From Pseudomonadota bacterium (lineage in GTDB: Bacteria > Pseudomonadota > Gammaproteobacteria > Burkholderiales > JABEVD01): DNA of 64,000 nt. The position numbers were made by a program, and so were the translations under genes. The DNA is taken from NCBI GenBank assembly GCA_021802545.1, contig JAJZRS010000003.1:86849-150848 (forward strand). The letters are read 5' to 3'. Numbering within the stretch: the stretch's first letter is position 1; every line of letters starts with the position of its first letter. Shown here piece after piece: positions 1 to 9,366 of this stretch. The notes beneath the pieces were generated by a model. That model searched no databases, had not been told where the DNA came from, and saw nothing but the letters and a program-made list of their open reading frames with translations.

Positions 1-2
1 AC

Positions 3-440
3 ACCCACTGCCTGCCCAACAATGGCGAGATAGAAAAGGCGTTGCGCACCTTCAGGAGCCTTTATCAGCATGAAGAGCAGCCCAGGGTGCTTGCGCACCT
101 GAGGCAGACAGCGCTCGATCTGATGAAGCTGCTCGAGCGCTTCAATCCCTATCTTTCAGGACCTGTGCTGACGGGAACGGCGGGAAAGTATTCGGAGATC
201 GACTTGCAGCTTTACACGGGCAGCGTGAAGGACGTTGAATTCTTTCTCATCGACCGGCGCATCCCTTACAAGTCGGGCGAGATCAGGACGGGTTCGGGCT
301 CCATTCCCGTCTTCTTCCTCGAGCAGGACGGCATCAAGGCCAATGTCGCGGTCTATTCCGAAACCGACCTGTATTCCCCTTCCAACGCCCGAGCCAAGCG
401 CTCCCACGTCGAAGCATTGCTTTCGGAAGAGGGCACTTAG
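3..440 (+). CDS. Conserved hypothetical protein, 3' part (nucleotidyltransferase-like)
   Basis: The reading frame is already open at the left edge, so the 5' end lies outside the window. The ORF track's TTG start at 42 is only an internal codon. The visible 145 residues contain a helical segment with the phrase LMKLLERFNPYLSG followed by GTAGKYSEIDLQL. That resembles the Gly-containing turn plus acidic motif of polymerase-beta-type nucleotidyltransferases, although the usual D-x-D appears as E-x-D. I recall similar uncharacterised proteins in Betaproteobacteria; no reaction is assigned. It ends at TAG one base before the convergent Ig-repeat gene. Function uncertain; coding status is good because the frame is intact and the composition protein-like. 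Confidence 0.6.
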   Translation, partial: THCLPNNGEIEKALRTFRSLYQHEEQPRVLAHLRQTALDLMKLLERFNPYLSGPVLTGTAGKYSEIDLQLYTGSVKDVEFFLIDRRIPYKSGEIRTGSGSIPVFFLEQDGIKANVAVYSETDLYSPSNARAKRSHVEALLSEEGT

Positions 441-441
441 A

Positions 442-2454
442 TCAATTCGTGTTGTTGCAGCCTGCGGCCGTCCCGAACGTGCTGATTTGGCCTGGGGGCT
501 GCACGGAAGCGGAATTGTAGTCCGATGCGGCCCCCTGGAGCAGATAATCTGCTGTGGAGGGCGGGTCGTTGCCCACCACGCCGGCCCTTGCTTCCAGAGT
601 GACCTTGACCCAGTAGGCGTAGCTCTTCGCATAGCTGATGGTCGCCAGGGCGAATCCGTTGGCGTCCGTCGTGGCTGTCGCATTCACGCTCGCCACATTA
701 CCCGGATCCAGCCTGCCGTTTCCGTTGTAATCATTCGTTGCAATGGCAATCGGGCCGGCAACGCTCATGCCGTTCAGGGGAGTCGGGGCAGCGTTTACCG
801 AAACCGGGCCGACTGTGCCGTTGAAATTGACGTCTTCATTGCCGCAGGTCGCCGCGTAGGTAGGCACCCAGACGGCGGCGGTTGCGTTGAAGCTTTCCTG
901 CCCCTTGTAGAAAGCTACCGGGCGTAGAACGAACCTGACCTGGGTTCCTGCCGGGGCGGGATTGCCCGCCGAATCGGTCACCAGCGCAGAAAAGGTTTTG
1001 GTGTAGTTGGGCGGACTGGATGACACCGTATTGTCGGTACCCAAACGGACGAAGAGCGCGGAGCCGCCCACGGTAAGCGAAACGTTGGACGGGGCGATTG
1101 CAGGCGCGATTGCGGTGCCGCTGATGGAAACAGGCGTCGCGCTGACGGTGACACCGTTTTGGGCGCCGCTGACCGAACCTGCAATATAGTTCACCGAAGC
1201 GGTTCCGGATGCGTCCGTCACGGCGGTCGATGCGCTCAGCTTGCCGCCAGTGGTATCGGCGACGATCGAAAAGTTGACCTGCGCATTCTGGACGAGATTG
1301 TTGGCGGCATCGCGCACCACTGCTGAAATGGTGGAAATGTTGCTCGTCTGTCCCGTTGCGCCGGTGGTGGGCTGCAATGTGCTCGGATTTGCCTGAACGG
1401 TGACATTCGATGCCGATGTCGCAATGAAATTCACGTTGATGCTTGCGGAAGGCGTTCCTCCCGGCCCCGCCGCCGTGATGATGGAGGGTCCCGAGGAAGC
1501 CGACTGGATGCTCGCTGTGGCGGTCCCTGTTCCACTCGTCGCCACAGGACTGCCTGTAATGGTGCCGCGGCTGGCGGTGAAAGTGACGTTAGAGCCGACC
1601 ACGGGATTTCCAGTATTCGTCCACAGGACAGAAATGGGCGTGGCGGTGTTCACGTTGATCTGCGGCGTTCCCGCTGCCGTGGATGGCGCCGTGAAATTGA
1701 AGCTCGCATTGCTGATGGTCAGATTCTGCGTCTGGGTCACCCCGGCCGCAGAAGCGGTGAGGACATCATTGCCCGACTTGGTGATGGTTACTGTTGCCGT
1801 AATCAGCCCGCTGAAATTGGTGATCGTGGTAGGCAGTCCGCTGCTCGGATCGGAAAGCGCAATGGTGTTGCCTGTTTGGGAAGTCACTGTTACCAGGACA
1901 TTGGGCACGACATTTCCGGCCGAGTCCTTGACGCTGATGGTGAGCTGGCCGGAGGCGCCGAAAGAGAGGGAACTGTTTCCGCTGAAAGACAGGGTGGTAC
2001 CCGTCACGCTGACGGAGTTGGTTGTCGTCTTCCCGTCGACCGTAGCGCTGACTTGTATGGTACGGTTGGCTTTGTTGCTGCCGAGATTGAGCTGCGCGGT
2101 CACCAGTCCGTTCGAATCGGATACCCCGCTTGCACTGATGTTGTTGATGAAGGCGGAGGAATCGCCCCCGCTTGAAAAGGTCACGGTTCTGCCGGGAACA
2201 ACCTGGCCGGACGAATTGAGCACGATCGCGGTCAGCCCGGTCGTGGCCGTGCCGGAAGAGGGCATTTGCGGGCTGCTTACCAGGAGCTGGACGGAACTGG
2301 CGGTGACGGTTGTGGTCGCTGCAACAGGGGAAGAGGCCGCACTGCTCGAGCTGGTGCTGCTGGAGCCGCCGCTCCCCCCTCCGCAGCCGCCCAGGGCGGC
2401 GAATGTCGCGGCAATCAGCAGACTGGCAAATTTGTTTGTATTGATGAACCTCAC
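442..2454 (-). CDS. Ig-like (Big-1 type) repeat lipoprotein
   Basis: A 670-residue secreted protein. The N-terminus has a hydrophobic signal ending in the lipobox-like LGGC (Cys24), followed by a Gly/Ser-rich linker, so a lipid anchor on the outer membrane is likely. The rest is about five Ser/Thr/Ala-rich beta-sandwich repeats of roughly 90-100 residues (about 55-150, 155-250, 250-345, 350-450, 455-end). They carry the bacterial Ig group 1 hallmarks: a conserved phrase such as DSAGN-VP near the middle and a D-x-G-x-A/V turn near the end of each repeat (for example DASGTASV). Such repeats are known from intimin/invasin-type surface proteins. The C-terminal 150 residues are less repetitive and contain several Cys. 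It sits 68 bp downstream of hemB on the same strand. Adhesive or structural surface role is inference. Confidence 0.75.
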   Translation of the reverse strand: MRFINTNKFASLLIAATFAALGGCGGGSGGSSSTSSSSAASSPVAATTTVTASSVQLLVSSPQMPSSGTATTGLTAIVLNSSGQVVPGRTVTFSSGGDSSAFINNISASGVSDSNGLVTAQLNLGSNKANRTIQVSATVDGKTTTNSVSVTGTTLSFSGNSSLSFGASGQLTISVKDSAGNVVPNVLVTVTSQTGNTIALSDPSSGLPTTITNFSGLITATVTITKSGNDVLTASAAGVTQTQNLTISNASFNFTAPSTAAGTPQINVNTATPISVLWTNTGNPVVGSNVTFTASRGTITGSPVATSGTGTATASIQSASSGPSIITAAGPGGTPSASINVNFIATSASNVTVQANPSTLQPTTGATGQTSNISTISAVVRDAANNLVQNAQVNFSIVADTTGGKLSASTAVTDASGTASVNYIAGSVSGAQNGVTVSATPVSISGTAIAPAIAPSNVSLTVGGSALFVRLGTDNTVSSSPPNYTKTFSALVTDSAGNPAPAGTQVRFVLRPVAFYKGQESFNATAAVWVPTYAATCGNEDVNFNGTVGPVSVNAAPTPLNGMSVAGPIAIATNDYNGNGRLDPGNVASVNATATTDANGFALATISYAKSYAYWVKVTLEARAGVVGNDPPSTADYLLQGAASDYNSASVQPPGQISTFGTAAGCNNTN

Positions 2455-2522
2455 GCAACCCCCCTTTTGTACGCGGCCGTTCTGGCGAGACGGTACAATA
2501 AAACGCTCAAGAAGACAATAGG

Positions 2523-3545
<1,023 letters not shown>

Positions 3546-3601
3546 TCATCGGGAACTATTTCGAAATTCGCCCGTCTTATTTATCAGATGATGTTGAATC
3601 A

Positions 3602-3697
3602 TCCCCGCTATCCCCTCTATGAGCGGGCGTCTTCCCAAGAGACGTTTTCTCCCCTTTCCGGCTTTCTTCCCCTTTTTCCGGAAAGGGGTTTCTTTTT
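3602..3697 (+). terminator. Stem-loops with + strand T-tracts between engB and hemB
   Basis: Three inverted repeats are packed here: CCCGCT/AGCGGG (about 3603-3627), CGTCT/AGACG (about 3628-3644) followed by TTTTCT, and a perfect 11-bp stem CCCCTTTCCGG (3651-3661) with CCGGAAAGGGG (3678-3688) followed by TTTCTTTTTT. The T-tracts follow the stems only when read on the + strand, whereas both flanking genes (engB, hemB) run on the - strand. A terminator against antisense transcription into engB, or an attenuating structure in the hemB leader, are both possible. Confidence 0.35.
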
Positions 3698-4288
3698 TCA
3701 GGCCAGCCATCGCGCCATTACTTCTTCCGCCTCCTTCATGCCGGTCTTCTTGAGGCTTGAAAAAAGCTGGAGGCTGCAGTTTGGATAGGCCTTCAGAAAT
3801 TCGCCCACTTCCCTCAGCACCTTGATGCCTTCCTGTCTCGAGAGCTTGTCCGACTTGGTGAGCAGAACATGGACAGGCTTCCCCGTCGGGCAGAACCAGT
3901 CGAGCATCCTGATGTCGAGCTCGGTGAGCGGGTGCCGCGCATCCATGATGAGCACGAGCCCCTTCAATTGCCCCCTTTCGCGCAGATACCGGCTCAGCAG
4001 GTTTTCCCAGTGCAGCCTGATCTTGTCCGGCACCTTGGCGAAGCCGTAGCCCGGCAGGTCCACCAGAAAATTGCCCTGCTCGTCCAGGCTGAAAAAATTG
4101 ATGTGCTGGGTTCTTCCGGGCGTCTTGCTGACGAAGGCGAGCCTGGTTCTTCCGGCCAGCGTATTGATCGCGCTGGATTTTCCGGCATTCGACCTGCCCG
4201 CGAAGGCGATTTCCCCCCTCGAATCGACGGGCAGATCCCGGAAATGGTTGACCGTGGTGTAGAAGGCCGCTTTGCCGAAGAGCGTCAT
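3698..4288 (-). CDS. engB: Ribosome biogenesis GTP-binding protein EngB (YihA/YsxC)
   Basis: A cytoplasmic TRAFAC-class GTPase needed for late assembly of the large ribosomal subunit. GTPase motifs are all present: P-loop GRSNAGKSS near residue 31, switch region KTPGRTQ, G3 DLPGYG and G4 TKSD. At 196 residues it is family-sized. Its ATG overlaps the hemL stop codon (ATGA), so it is the last gene of the translationally coupled thiD-thiE-hemL-engB operon. The pairing of a ribosome-assembly factor with cofactor genes appears to be by location only. Confidence 0.93.
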   Translation of the reverse strand: MTLFGKAAFYTTVNHFRDLPVDSRGEIAFAGRSNAGKSSAINTLAGRTRLAFVSKTPGRTQHINFFSLDEQGNFLVDLPGYGFAKVPDKIRLHWENLLSRYLRERGQLKGLVLIMDARHPLTELDIRMLDWFCPTGKPVHVLLTKSDKLSRQEGIKVLREVGEFLKAYPNCSLQLFSSLKKTGMKEAEEVMARWLA

Positions 4289-5562
4289 GCCTTCGAGAAG
4301 AATTTTTTCGCCGATTCCAGCGTCCGGTCGATCTCATCCTTGCCGTGCATGATCGAAACGAATCCGGCTTCGAATGCCGAAGGCGCCAAATAGACGCCTT
4401 CTTCGACCATGAAGTGGAAGAAGTGGTTGAAGGCTGCCTTGTCGCACTGCATGACTTCGGCATAGCTTCTGGGCGGGGCATCCCTGAAATAGAGCCCGAA
4501 CATGCCGCCCACCGATTGCGCCGAAAACGGGATGCCCTTTTCCCTGGCGATGTCGCTCAAGCCTACCGTCAGTGCTTTTGCCGTATCCGAAAGCTTTTCG
4601 AAGAATCCCGGGATCTGCAGCAGCTTCAATGTGGCAAGCCCGGCGGCCATCGCGACGGGGTTCCCTGACAGGGTCCCGGCCTGATAGACCGGGCCCAAAG
4701 GGGCGAGTTGCTGCATGATGTCGCCCCGCCCGCCGAATGCGCCCACGGGCATGCCGCCGCCGATCACTTTGCCGAGGGTGGTGAGGTCGGGCTTGATCCC
4801 GAAAAGTCCCTGCGCGCACGTTGCGCCTACCCTGAAGCCAGTCATCACTTCGTCGAATATCAGGACTGCACCATGCTTCGTGCAGAGATTACGGAGCGCA
4901 TCCAGGAATGGCTTTTCAGGGGCGACGAGGTTCATGTTGCCGGCAACCGGTTCGATGATGACGGCGGCGATCTGGTCGCCCATCTTCGCGAAGAGCTCTT
5001 CGAGCTGTCCCTTGTTGTTGTAGTCGAGCACCAGCGTATGCTGCGCCGTCTCCGGGGGTACCCCTGCCGAGCTGGGATTGCCGAAGGTCAGCGCGCCTGA
5101 ACCCGCCTTCACCAGGAGGGAATCCGCATGTCCGTGATAGCAACCCTCGAATTTGACGATCGCGCTCCTTCCCGTGTAGCCGCGAGCCAGCCTGATGGCG
5201 CTCATGGTCGCTTCCGTCCCCGAACTCACCAGCCTTACCTGATCCATGGAGGGGAGAAGGGAACAGAGCAGGTCGGCCATTTCGAGCTCGAGTTCGGTCG
5301 GTGCGCCGAAGCTGAGACCGAGTTCCGCGGTTTCCTTCACCACCCTGATCACTTCCGGGTGGGCATGCCCCAGGATCATCGGTCCCCATGAGCCGACGTA
5401 ATCGATATAGGACTTGTCGTCCGCATCCCAAACGTATGCGCCCTTGGCGCGCTTGAAGAAGATCGGGGTTCCGCCCACGGAGCCGAATGCGCGCACTGGC
5501 GAATTGACCCCGCCGGGGATGTGGATTCTGGATTTTTCGAAGAGGTTCTGGCTGTTTGTCAT
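4285..5562 (-). CDS. hemL: Glutamate-1-semialdehyde 2,1-aminomutase
   Basis: PLP-dependent enzyme of the C5 pathway that converts glutamate-1-semialdehyde to 5-aminolevulinate, the substrate of HemB encoded nearby. The ORF-track frame runs 93 codons further upstream, but those codons are the out-of-frame shadow of thiE. The true start is the ATG at 5562, giving [18 protein letters not shown] and a standard 425 residues. Landmarks are [16 protein letters not shown] (PLP phosphate region), FDEVMTGFR (Asp that contacts the pyridine nitrogen) and the PLP lysine in [15 protein letters not shown]. The start ATG shares one base with the thiE TAA (TAATG), and the stop overlaps engB, so translation is coupled on both sides. 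Confidence 0.95.
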   Translation of the reverse strand: MTNSQNLFEKSRIHIPGGVNSPVRAFGSVGGTPIFFKRAKGAYVWDADDKSYIDYVGSWGPMILGHAHPEVIRVVKETAELGLSFGAPTELELEMADLLCSLLPSMDQVRLVSSGTEATMSAIRLARGYTGRSAIVKFEGCYHGHADSLLVKAGSGALTFGNPSSAGVPPETAQHTLVLDYNNKGQLEELFAKMGDQIAAVIIEPVAGNMNLVAPEKPFLDALRNLCTKHGAVLIFDEVMTGFRVGATCAQGLFGIKPDLTTLGKVIGGGMPVGAFGGRGDIMQQLAPLGPVYQAGTLSGNPVAMAAGLATLKLLQIPGFFEKLSDTAKALTVGLSDIAREKGIPFSAQSVGGMFGLYFRDAPPRSYAEVMQCDKAAFNHFFHFMVEEGVYLAPSAFEAGFVSIMHGKDEIDRTLESAKKFFSKA

Positions 5563-6176
5563 TATTTTGCGGAGAAAAGTTCTGAAAATTGTCTTGCGGC
5601 AACCTGGATGTCGGCCGCATCGAAAAGGGCGGTGACGACGGCTAGCGCGTCCGCGCCGGATTCGACGAGTGTGGCCCCGTTGCCGGGCGTGATCCCGCCT
5701 ATCGCTACGACAGGTATCTTGATGGAAAGTTTCGCCATTTGCAACAGGGGAAGCTGCGCCCTTGCCGCATCCGGCTTCGTGCTGGACGCGAAGAAGCTGC
5801 CGAATGCGACATAATCCGCGCCGCGTGCCTCCGCTTCCCAAGCAAGATCGAGTCTGTCGTAGCAGGAGACCCCCAATATTCTTTTTCCGAGCCGGGCTCT
5901 GGCCTCCATGATGGGACCATCGTCCTGTCCGATATGAACGCCTTCCGCATCGACTTCGAGGGCGAGATCGATGTCGTCGTTGACGATGAGGGGAATGCCG
6001 CGCTTGCCGCAGATTTCCTTGAGCACGCCGGCCTGTTCGATTTTCAGCACGAGGTCGTCTGATTTGCTCCGGTACTGCACAATGTTCGCGCCGCCTGCGA
6101 TCGCATTTTCGACCTGTTCTGCGAGCCGATCAGTGTCCGGGCATTCGGGCGTGACGGCATAGAGCCCCCTGATCAC
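5562..6176 (-). CDS. thiE: Thiamine-phosphate synthase
   Basis: Joins HMP pyrophosphate to thiazole phosphate to form thiamine phosphate. The protein is a single TIM-barrel domain of 204 residues starting at the GTG at 6176, whose bases overlap the thiD TGA (GTGA). The longer ORF in the track is a false extension across thiD. Recognisable motifs are GLYAVTPE at the start, VQYRSKS (pyrophosphate binding), [21 protein letters not shown] (metal and substrate residues) and [10 protein letters not shown] near the C-terminus. The upstream gene thiD makes its HMP-PP substrate, so the two act consecutively. Confidence 0.93.
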   Translation of the reverse strand: MIRGLYAVTPECPDTDRLAEQVENAIAGGANIVQYRSKSDDLVLKIEQAGVLKEICGKRGIPLIVNDDIDLALEVDAEGVHIGQDDGPIMEARARLGKRILGVSCYDRLDLAWEAEARGADYVAFGSFFASSTKPDAARAQLPLLQMAKLSIKIPVVAIGGITPGNGATLVESGADALAVVTALFDAADIQVAARQFSELFSAK

Positions 6177-6982
6177 TCCTCCTCGCGCGCCCAGAAGAAC
6201 CGGTCCGGGATGTGCTGGCCCATGCCTGGGCGGAATCCGTAGTCGAGCGCGTTCCAGGTGTATTCCTGGGCTTTTTCGACGGATGTCGCGACATCGAGTC
6301 CCATGGCGATCGCGGCCGCAATGGCCGAGGCGAGGGTGCAGCCTGAGCCGTGATAGGAATGGGGAAGCCTTTCCCAGGAATCGGCGCGCAGCAGCCCCCT
6401 CGGCCCGTAAAGCGTATTGACCACCTTGGCGCTGTTCTCGTGCGTGCCGGTGATGAGCACGTATTCGGCGCCCATGTCCATGAGGCGATCGGCGCACTGG
6501 GAAAGGGGGAGCTCGTCTTCGTTCTCCTCCTGCGCCAAGTATCTCGCTTCGATGCTGTTGGGCGTGACCAGCGTCGTCTGGGAAATCAGCAGGCTTTTCA
6601 TCGCGTCGATCATTTCCTCCGTCGCGAGCTCGTCCCCGCGTCCCGAAGAGAGCACGGGGTCGAGTATCAGGGGGATATCGGGATAGTCCGACATGATCTC
6701 GGCGATCGCTGCGATGTTCTCGACGCTGCCCATTGCGCCGATCTTGAAGGCGTTGACGGTCATGTCTTCCAGGACGCTGCGCGCCTGATCGGCGACCCAG
6801 TCGGAATCGAGGGCCAGCACGTCTTCAATGCCCATCGTGTCCTGGATCGTGACTGCGGTGACGACTGAAAGGGGGTGGCAGCCCATGCTGGCTATCGTCA
6901 GCACGTCCGCCTGAAGACCCGCGCCACCGCTTGGGTCGGTCGCCGAGAAACAGAGCACGATGGGTGGAGAAGGCTGATTCAT
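6173..6982 (-). CDS. thiD: Hydroxymethylpyrimidine/phosphomethylpyrimidine kinase
   Basis: Ribokinase-fold kinase that phosphorylates HMP twice for thiamine synthesis. The N-terminal SATDPSGGAGLQAD substrate loop, the central DPVLSSGRGDEL and the C-terminal HGSGCTLASAIAAAIA anion hole with catalytic Cys/Asp region are all present in 269 residues. It is the first gene of the thiD-thiE-hemL-engB operon. Only 50 bp separate its start from the divergent rubredoxin gene, which leaves no room for a TPP riboswitch, and no thi-box-like CTGAGA was noticed there. Confidence 0.93.
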   Translation of the reverse strand: MNQPSPPIVLCFSATDPSGGAGLQADVLTIASMGCHPLSVVTAVTIQDTMGIEDVLALDSDWVADQARSVLEDMTVNAFKIGAMGSVENIAAIAEIMSDYPDIPLILDPVLSSGRGDELATEEMIDAMKSLLISQTTLVTPNSIEARYLAQEENEDELPLSQCADRLMDMGAEYVLITGTHENSAKVVNTLYGPRGLLRADSWERLPHSYHGSGCTLASAIAAAIAMGLDVATSVEKAQEYTWNALDYGFRPGMGQHIPDRFFWAREEE

Positions 6983-7032
6983 GGGAGGATATGCTTTAAA
7001 ATTGGATTTTACCCCAAGAAGGAGGCGCTCGC

Positions 7033-7197
7033 TTGAGAAAATACCTTTGCCTGATCTGCGGATACATTTACGACGAGGCGCTTGGCGCGCCAGAGGACGG
7101 CATTGCCCCCGGCACGCGCTGGGAAGACATTCCCATGAACTGGACCTGCCCGGAATGCGGGGCCCGCAAGGAAGATTTCGAACTCATCGGAGATTGA
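7033..7197 (+). CDS. Rubredoxin
   Basis: A 54-residue electron-transfer protein, too short for the ORF track. It starts with TTG at 7033 preceded by a strong AAGGAGG ribosome binding site with about 8-nt spacing and ends at TGA 7195-7197. The four iron-binding cysteines are in place: C6-x-x-C9 (CLICG) and C39-x-x-C42 (CPECG), with the conserved GYIYD and the Trp/Pro-rich middle (GTRWEDIP). Rubredoxins are cytoplasmic one-electron carriers, commonly for oxygen or peroxide detoxification or dioxygen-dependent enzymes. It is followed after one base by gloA and is divergent from thiD. Confidence 0.92.
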   Translation: MRKYLCLICGYIYDEALGAPEDGIAPGTRWEDIPMNWTCPECGARKEDFELIGD

Positions 7198-7198
7198 T

Positions 7199-7579
7199 AT
7201 GAGGATACTGCACACCATGCTGAGAGTCGGGAATCTCGAGAAATCGCTCGACTTCTACACGAAAGTGCTCGGCATGAAACTGCTTCGCCGCAAGGATTAC
7301 CCCGAAGGAAAATTCACCCTCGCCTTCGTGGGCTATGGGGATGAATCGAGCGAGGCGGTGATCGAGCTCACCCACAACTGGGACACGGATGCCTACGATC
7401 TCGGCAACGGCTTCGGGCATGTCGCCATCGAGGTCGAAGACGCCTACAAGTCCTGCGAGATGGTGAAGAAGCTGGGGGGGCGGGTGGTCAGGGAGGCAGG
7501 CCCCATGAAGCACGGCACCACTGTGATCGCCTTTGCGGAAGACCCGGACGGCTACAAGATCGAATTCATCCAGCGTTGA
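7199..7579 (+). CDS. gloA: Lactoylglutathione lyase (glyoxalase I)
   Basis: Converts the methylglyoxal-glutathione hemithioacetal to lactoylglutathione in the cytoplasm. The 126-residue protein has the vicinal-oxygen-chelate fold. The metal ligands are apparent: His near residue 5 in ILHTMLRV, Glu in AVIELTHNW, His in GHVAIEV and Glu in [17 protein letters not shown] is the usual family ending. The length is that of the short nickel-type bacterial enzyme. It begins one base after the rubredoxin stop, so the two are probably co-transcribed, and it abuts pldA tail to tail (TGATCA contains both stops). Confidence 0.94.
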   Translation: MRILHTMLRVGNLEKSLDFYTKVLGMKLLRRKDYPEGKFTLAFVGYGDESSEAVIELTHNWDTDAYDLGNGFGHVAIEVEDAYKSCEMVKKLGGRVVREAGPMKHGTTVIAFAEDPDGYKIEFIQR

Positions 7580-8605
7580 TCATTTCAAGGGGAGCGAGAC
7601 ACCGACTCCCCACGTGCTTTGGCGGTAATTGTAGTCGATCAGGCTTTCCCCGTATCCGGTGAAGTACTGGAGGTGGAAATTGAAATCGCTGTGCCAGTCG
7701 GGCGAGAAATAGTTCAGGATCTTGTCGAATGGATAGGCATAATCGAGCTGCAGCGAGCGGATGCGCGCGATGGCCGACAGCTCGTAGCCGTTTACGTAAA
7801 TCAACTGGATATCGCCGTACCCGAGATAATGGGTGATGTCCGGATTGTCGTTTTGCGTTGGATCGCTTTCCTGGAAGATCCTGGCCCAGATTCTGGGCAG
7901 CACGATCAGTTTTCCGCCATCGAAATGGTCGTCCTCGAAGCCCGCCTGCACGTAAATCCTGTTCCAGCTGCGCGATCTGGGATTGCTTTGCCCGTTCGAC
8001 TGATGGTCGATCGCGACATTCAGGATTTTCGGGGCAAGTCCTGAAGATTCCTTCGTGAACCGCTTGGAGGCAATGAGCTCGGGTTCGTAATTGCTTTCCC
8101 TGAAGGGGCGCGAATGGGAAGGGTCCCAGAACTGCCAGAATGATTGCTGCGTGTATCCGAACCACATGGCCCAGTCTCGGTTGTCGTCACGCCAAAGCCT
8201 GGACTTGAAGCTGAACTGGAATTTCGCTTCCGTGTTGTCGAGCGGATAGGAATAGGGAACCCGGTTGTTGGGGTTCGGGCTGGTCGGTGCGTTGTTCGGG
8301 TTCGAGGAATTCGAAATCGGCAGCAAATAGTTCTGCCTGTAGGCGGAAAGCATTCCATTTCCCTCGGGATCCCACTGGGAAAGCAGCAGGGATGTTTCGC
8401 CTTCGTTCAGGGCCTTGGCCGCCTGCTTGGCGGGCGCGGCTTTCGTCTGCTTTATAGGCGCCTTTGCCGGCGCGGCAAGGCGCTTGTAGCAGTCGCGTTG
8501 CTGGACGAGCGGCGCATTGCTTTTTTCGAGATCCAGGCAATCCTCGAAGGTCAAGGCATGGGCGGTCGAGACCCAAAATGCCGGGATGAGCCAGAGCGCC
8601 TTCAT
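7580..8605 (-). CDS. pldA: Outer membrane phospholipase A
   Basis: Calcium-dependent integral outer-membrane phospholipase that removes phospholipids mislocalised to the outer leaflet. The start is ATG 8605 (341 residues) with the signal peptide MKALWLIPAFWVSTAHA; the ORF-track extension is shadow of rsmA. The catalytic region reads DHQSNGQSNPRSRSWNR, matching the family His-x-Ser dyad plus downstream Asn. Beta-barrel strands with terminal aromatic residues follow. A Pro/Ala/Lys-rich linker lies between the signal peptide and barrel. Its start overlaps the rsmA stop (ATGA), making it the last gene of the surA-pdxA-rsmA-pldA set. Confidence 0.9.
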   Translation of the reverse strand: MKALWLIPAFWVSTAHALTFEDCLDLEKSNAPLVQQRDCYKRLAAPAKAPIKQTKAAPAKQAAKALNEGETSLLLSQWDPEGNGMLSAYRQNYLLPISNSSNPNNAPTSPNPNNRVPYSYPLDNTEAKFQFSFKSRLWRDDNRDWAMWFGYTQQSFWQFWDPSHSRPFRESNYEPELIASKRFTKESSGLAPKILNVAIDHQSNGQSNPRSRSWNRIYVQAGFEDDHFDGGKLIVLPRIWARIFQESDPTQNDNPDITHYLGYGDIQLIYVNGYELSAIARIRSLQLDYAYPFDKILNYFSPDWHSDFNFHLQYFTGYGESLIDYNYRQSTWGVGVSLPLK

Positions 8606-9366
8606 TTGTCTTCCAGGTAGTTCGCGATGGACGCGAAATCGGAAACGGAGAGGTTTTCGGCGCGCGCGCCGCTGTCGATGGAAAGCGCCTCGAACCCGTC
8701 CTGATCCAGTATCCCCTTCAACGTGTTCCGCAATGTCTTGCGGCGCTGGGAGAAGGCGGCCGAGACGATCCTGGAAAAAAGGGCGTCGCTTTTCGCCATG
8801 CATGATTCGAGCGGAATCATCCTGACGATGGCCGAAGTCACCTTGGGTGCCGGATAAAAGCATTCGGGAGGCACTTCGAAGCATTTCTCCATGTGGAAGC
8901 GGTGCTGGAGCATCACGGAAAGCCTGCCGTAGTCGCTGGTGGAAGGCTCTGCCACCATCCTGTCCACGACTTCCTTCTGGAGCATGAAATGCATGTCGCG
9001 AATGGCATCCGAAAAACCGGAAAGATGGAAAAGCAGCGGGGTCGAGATGTTGTAGGGCAGGTTGCCCACGATTCTCAAGTTTTTCCCGAGGCTCGAGAAA
9101 TCGAATTTGAGCGCGTCCGTCTGATGGATGGTCAGCTTGCCCTTAGGGATCCGGGTGGAAAGATGCACCACGATGTCCCTGTCGATTTCGACCACGTCGA
9201 GGTGTTCCAGCCTGTCGAGGAGGGGGAAGGTAAGCGCGCCGAGCCCGGGCCCGATCTCGACCATTTTGTCGGCAGTCTGCGGATGGATGGTGTCGACGAT
9301 CCTGGAAATGACTGCTGCATCCTTCAGGAAATTCTGCCCGAAGCGTTTTCTCGGCGCGTGGTTCAT
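8602..9366 (-). CDS. rsmA: 16S rRNA (adenine1518/1519-N6)-dimethyltransferase
   Basis: Also called KsgA. It dimethylates two adjacent adenines in the 3' hairpin of 16S rRNA during small-subunit maturation, using SAM. The 254-residue protein begins with the family phrase RKRFGQNFL and has the SAM motif VEIGPGLGALT and the catalytic NLPYNIS. Its ATG overlaps the pdxA stop (ATGA), and pldA overlaps its own stop. The surA-pdxA-ksgA order is widely conserved in Proteobacteria. Confidence 0.95.
   Translation of the reverse strand: MNHAPRKRFGQNFLKDAAVISRIVDTIHPQTADKMVEIGPGLGALTFPLLDRLEHLDVVEIDRDIVVHLSTRIPKGKLTIHQTDALKFDFSSLGKNLRIVGNLPYNISTPLLFHLSGFSDAIRDMHFMLQKEVVDRMVAEPSTSDYGRLSVMLQHRFHMEKCFEVPPECFYPAPKVTSAIVRMIPLESCMAKSDALFSRIVSAAFSQRRKTLRNTLKGILDQDGFEALSIDSGARAENLSVSDFASIANYLEDK

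Noticed and set aside
1400-2521. 373-aa + strand ORF
   Set aside because: Antisense of the Ser/Thr/Ala-rich Ig lipoprotein; composition is the mirror of that repeat protein and no ribosome site or family motif is present.
6983-7032. TPP riboswitch upstream of thiD
   Set aside because: Only 50 bp are available and no thi-box sequence is visible.
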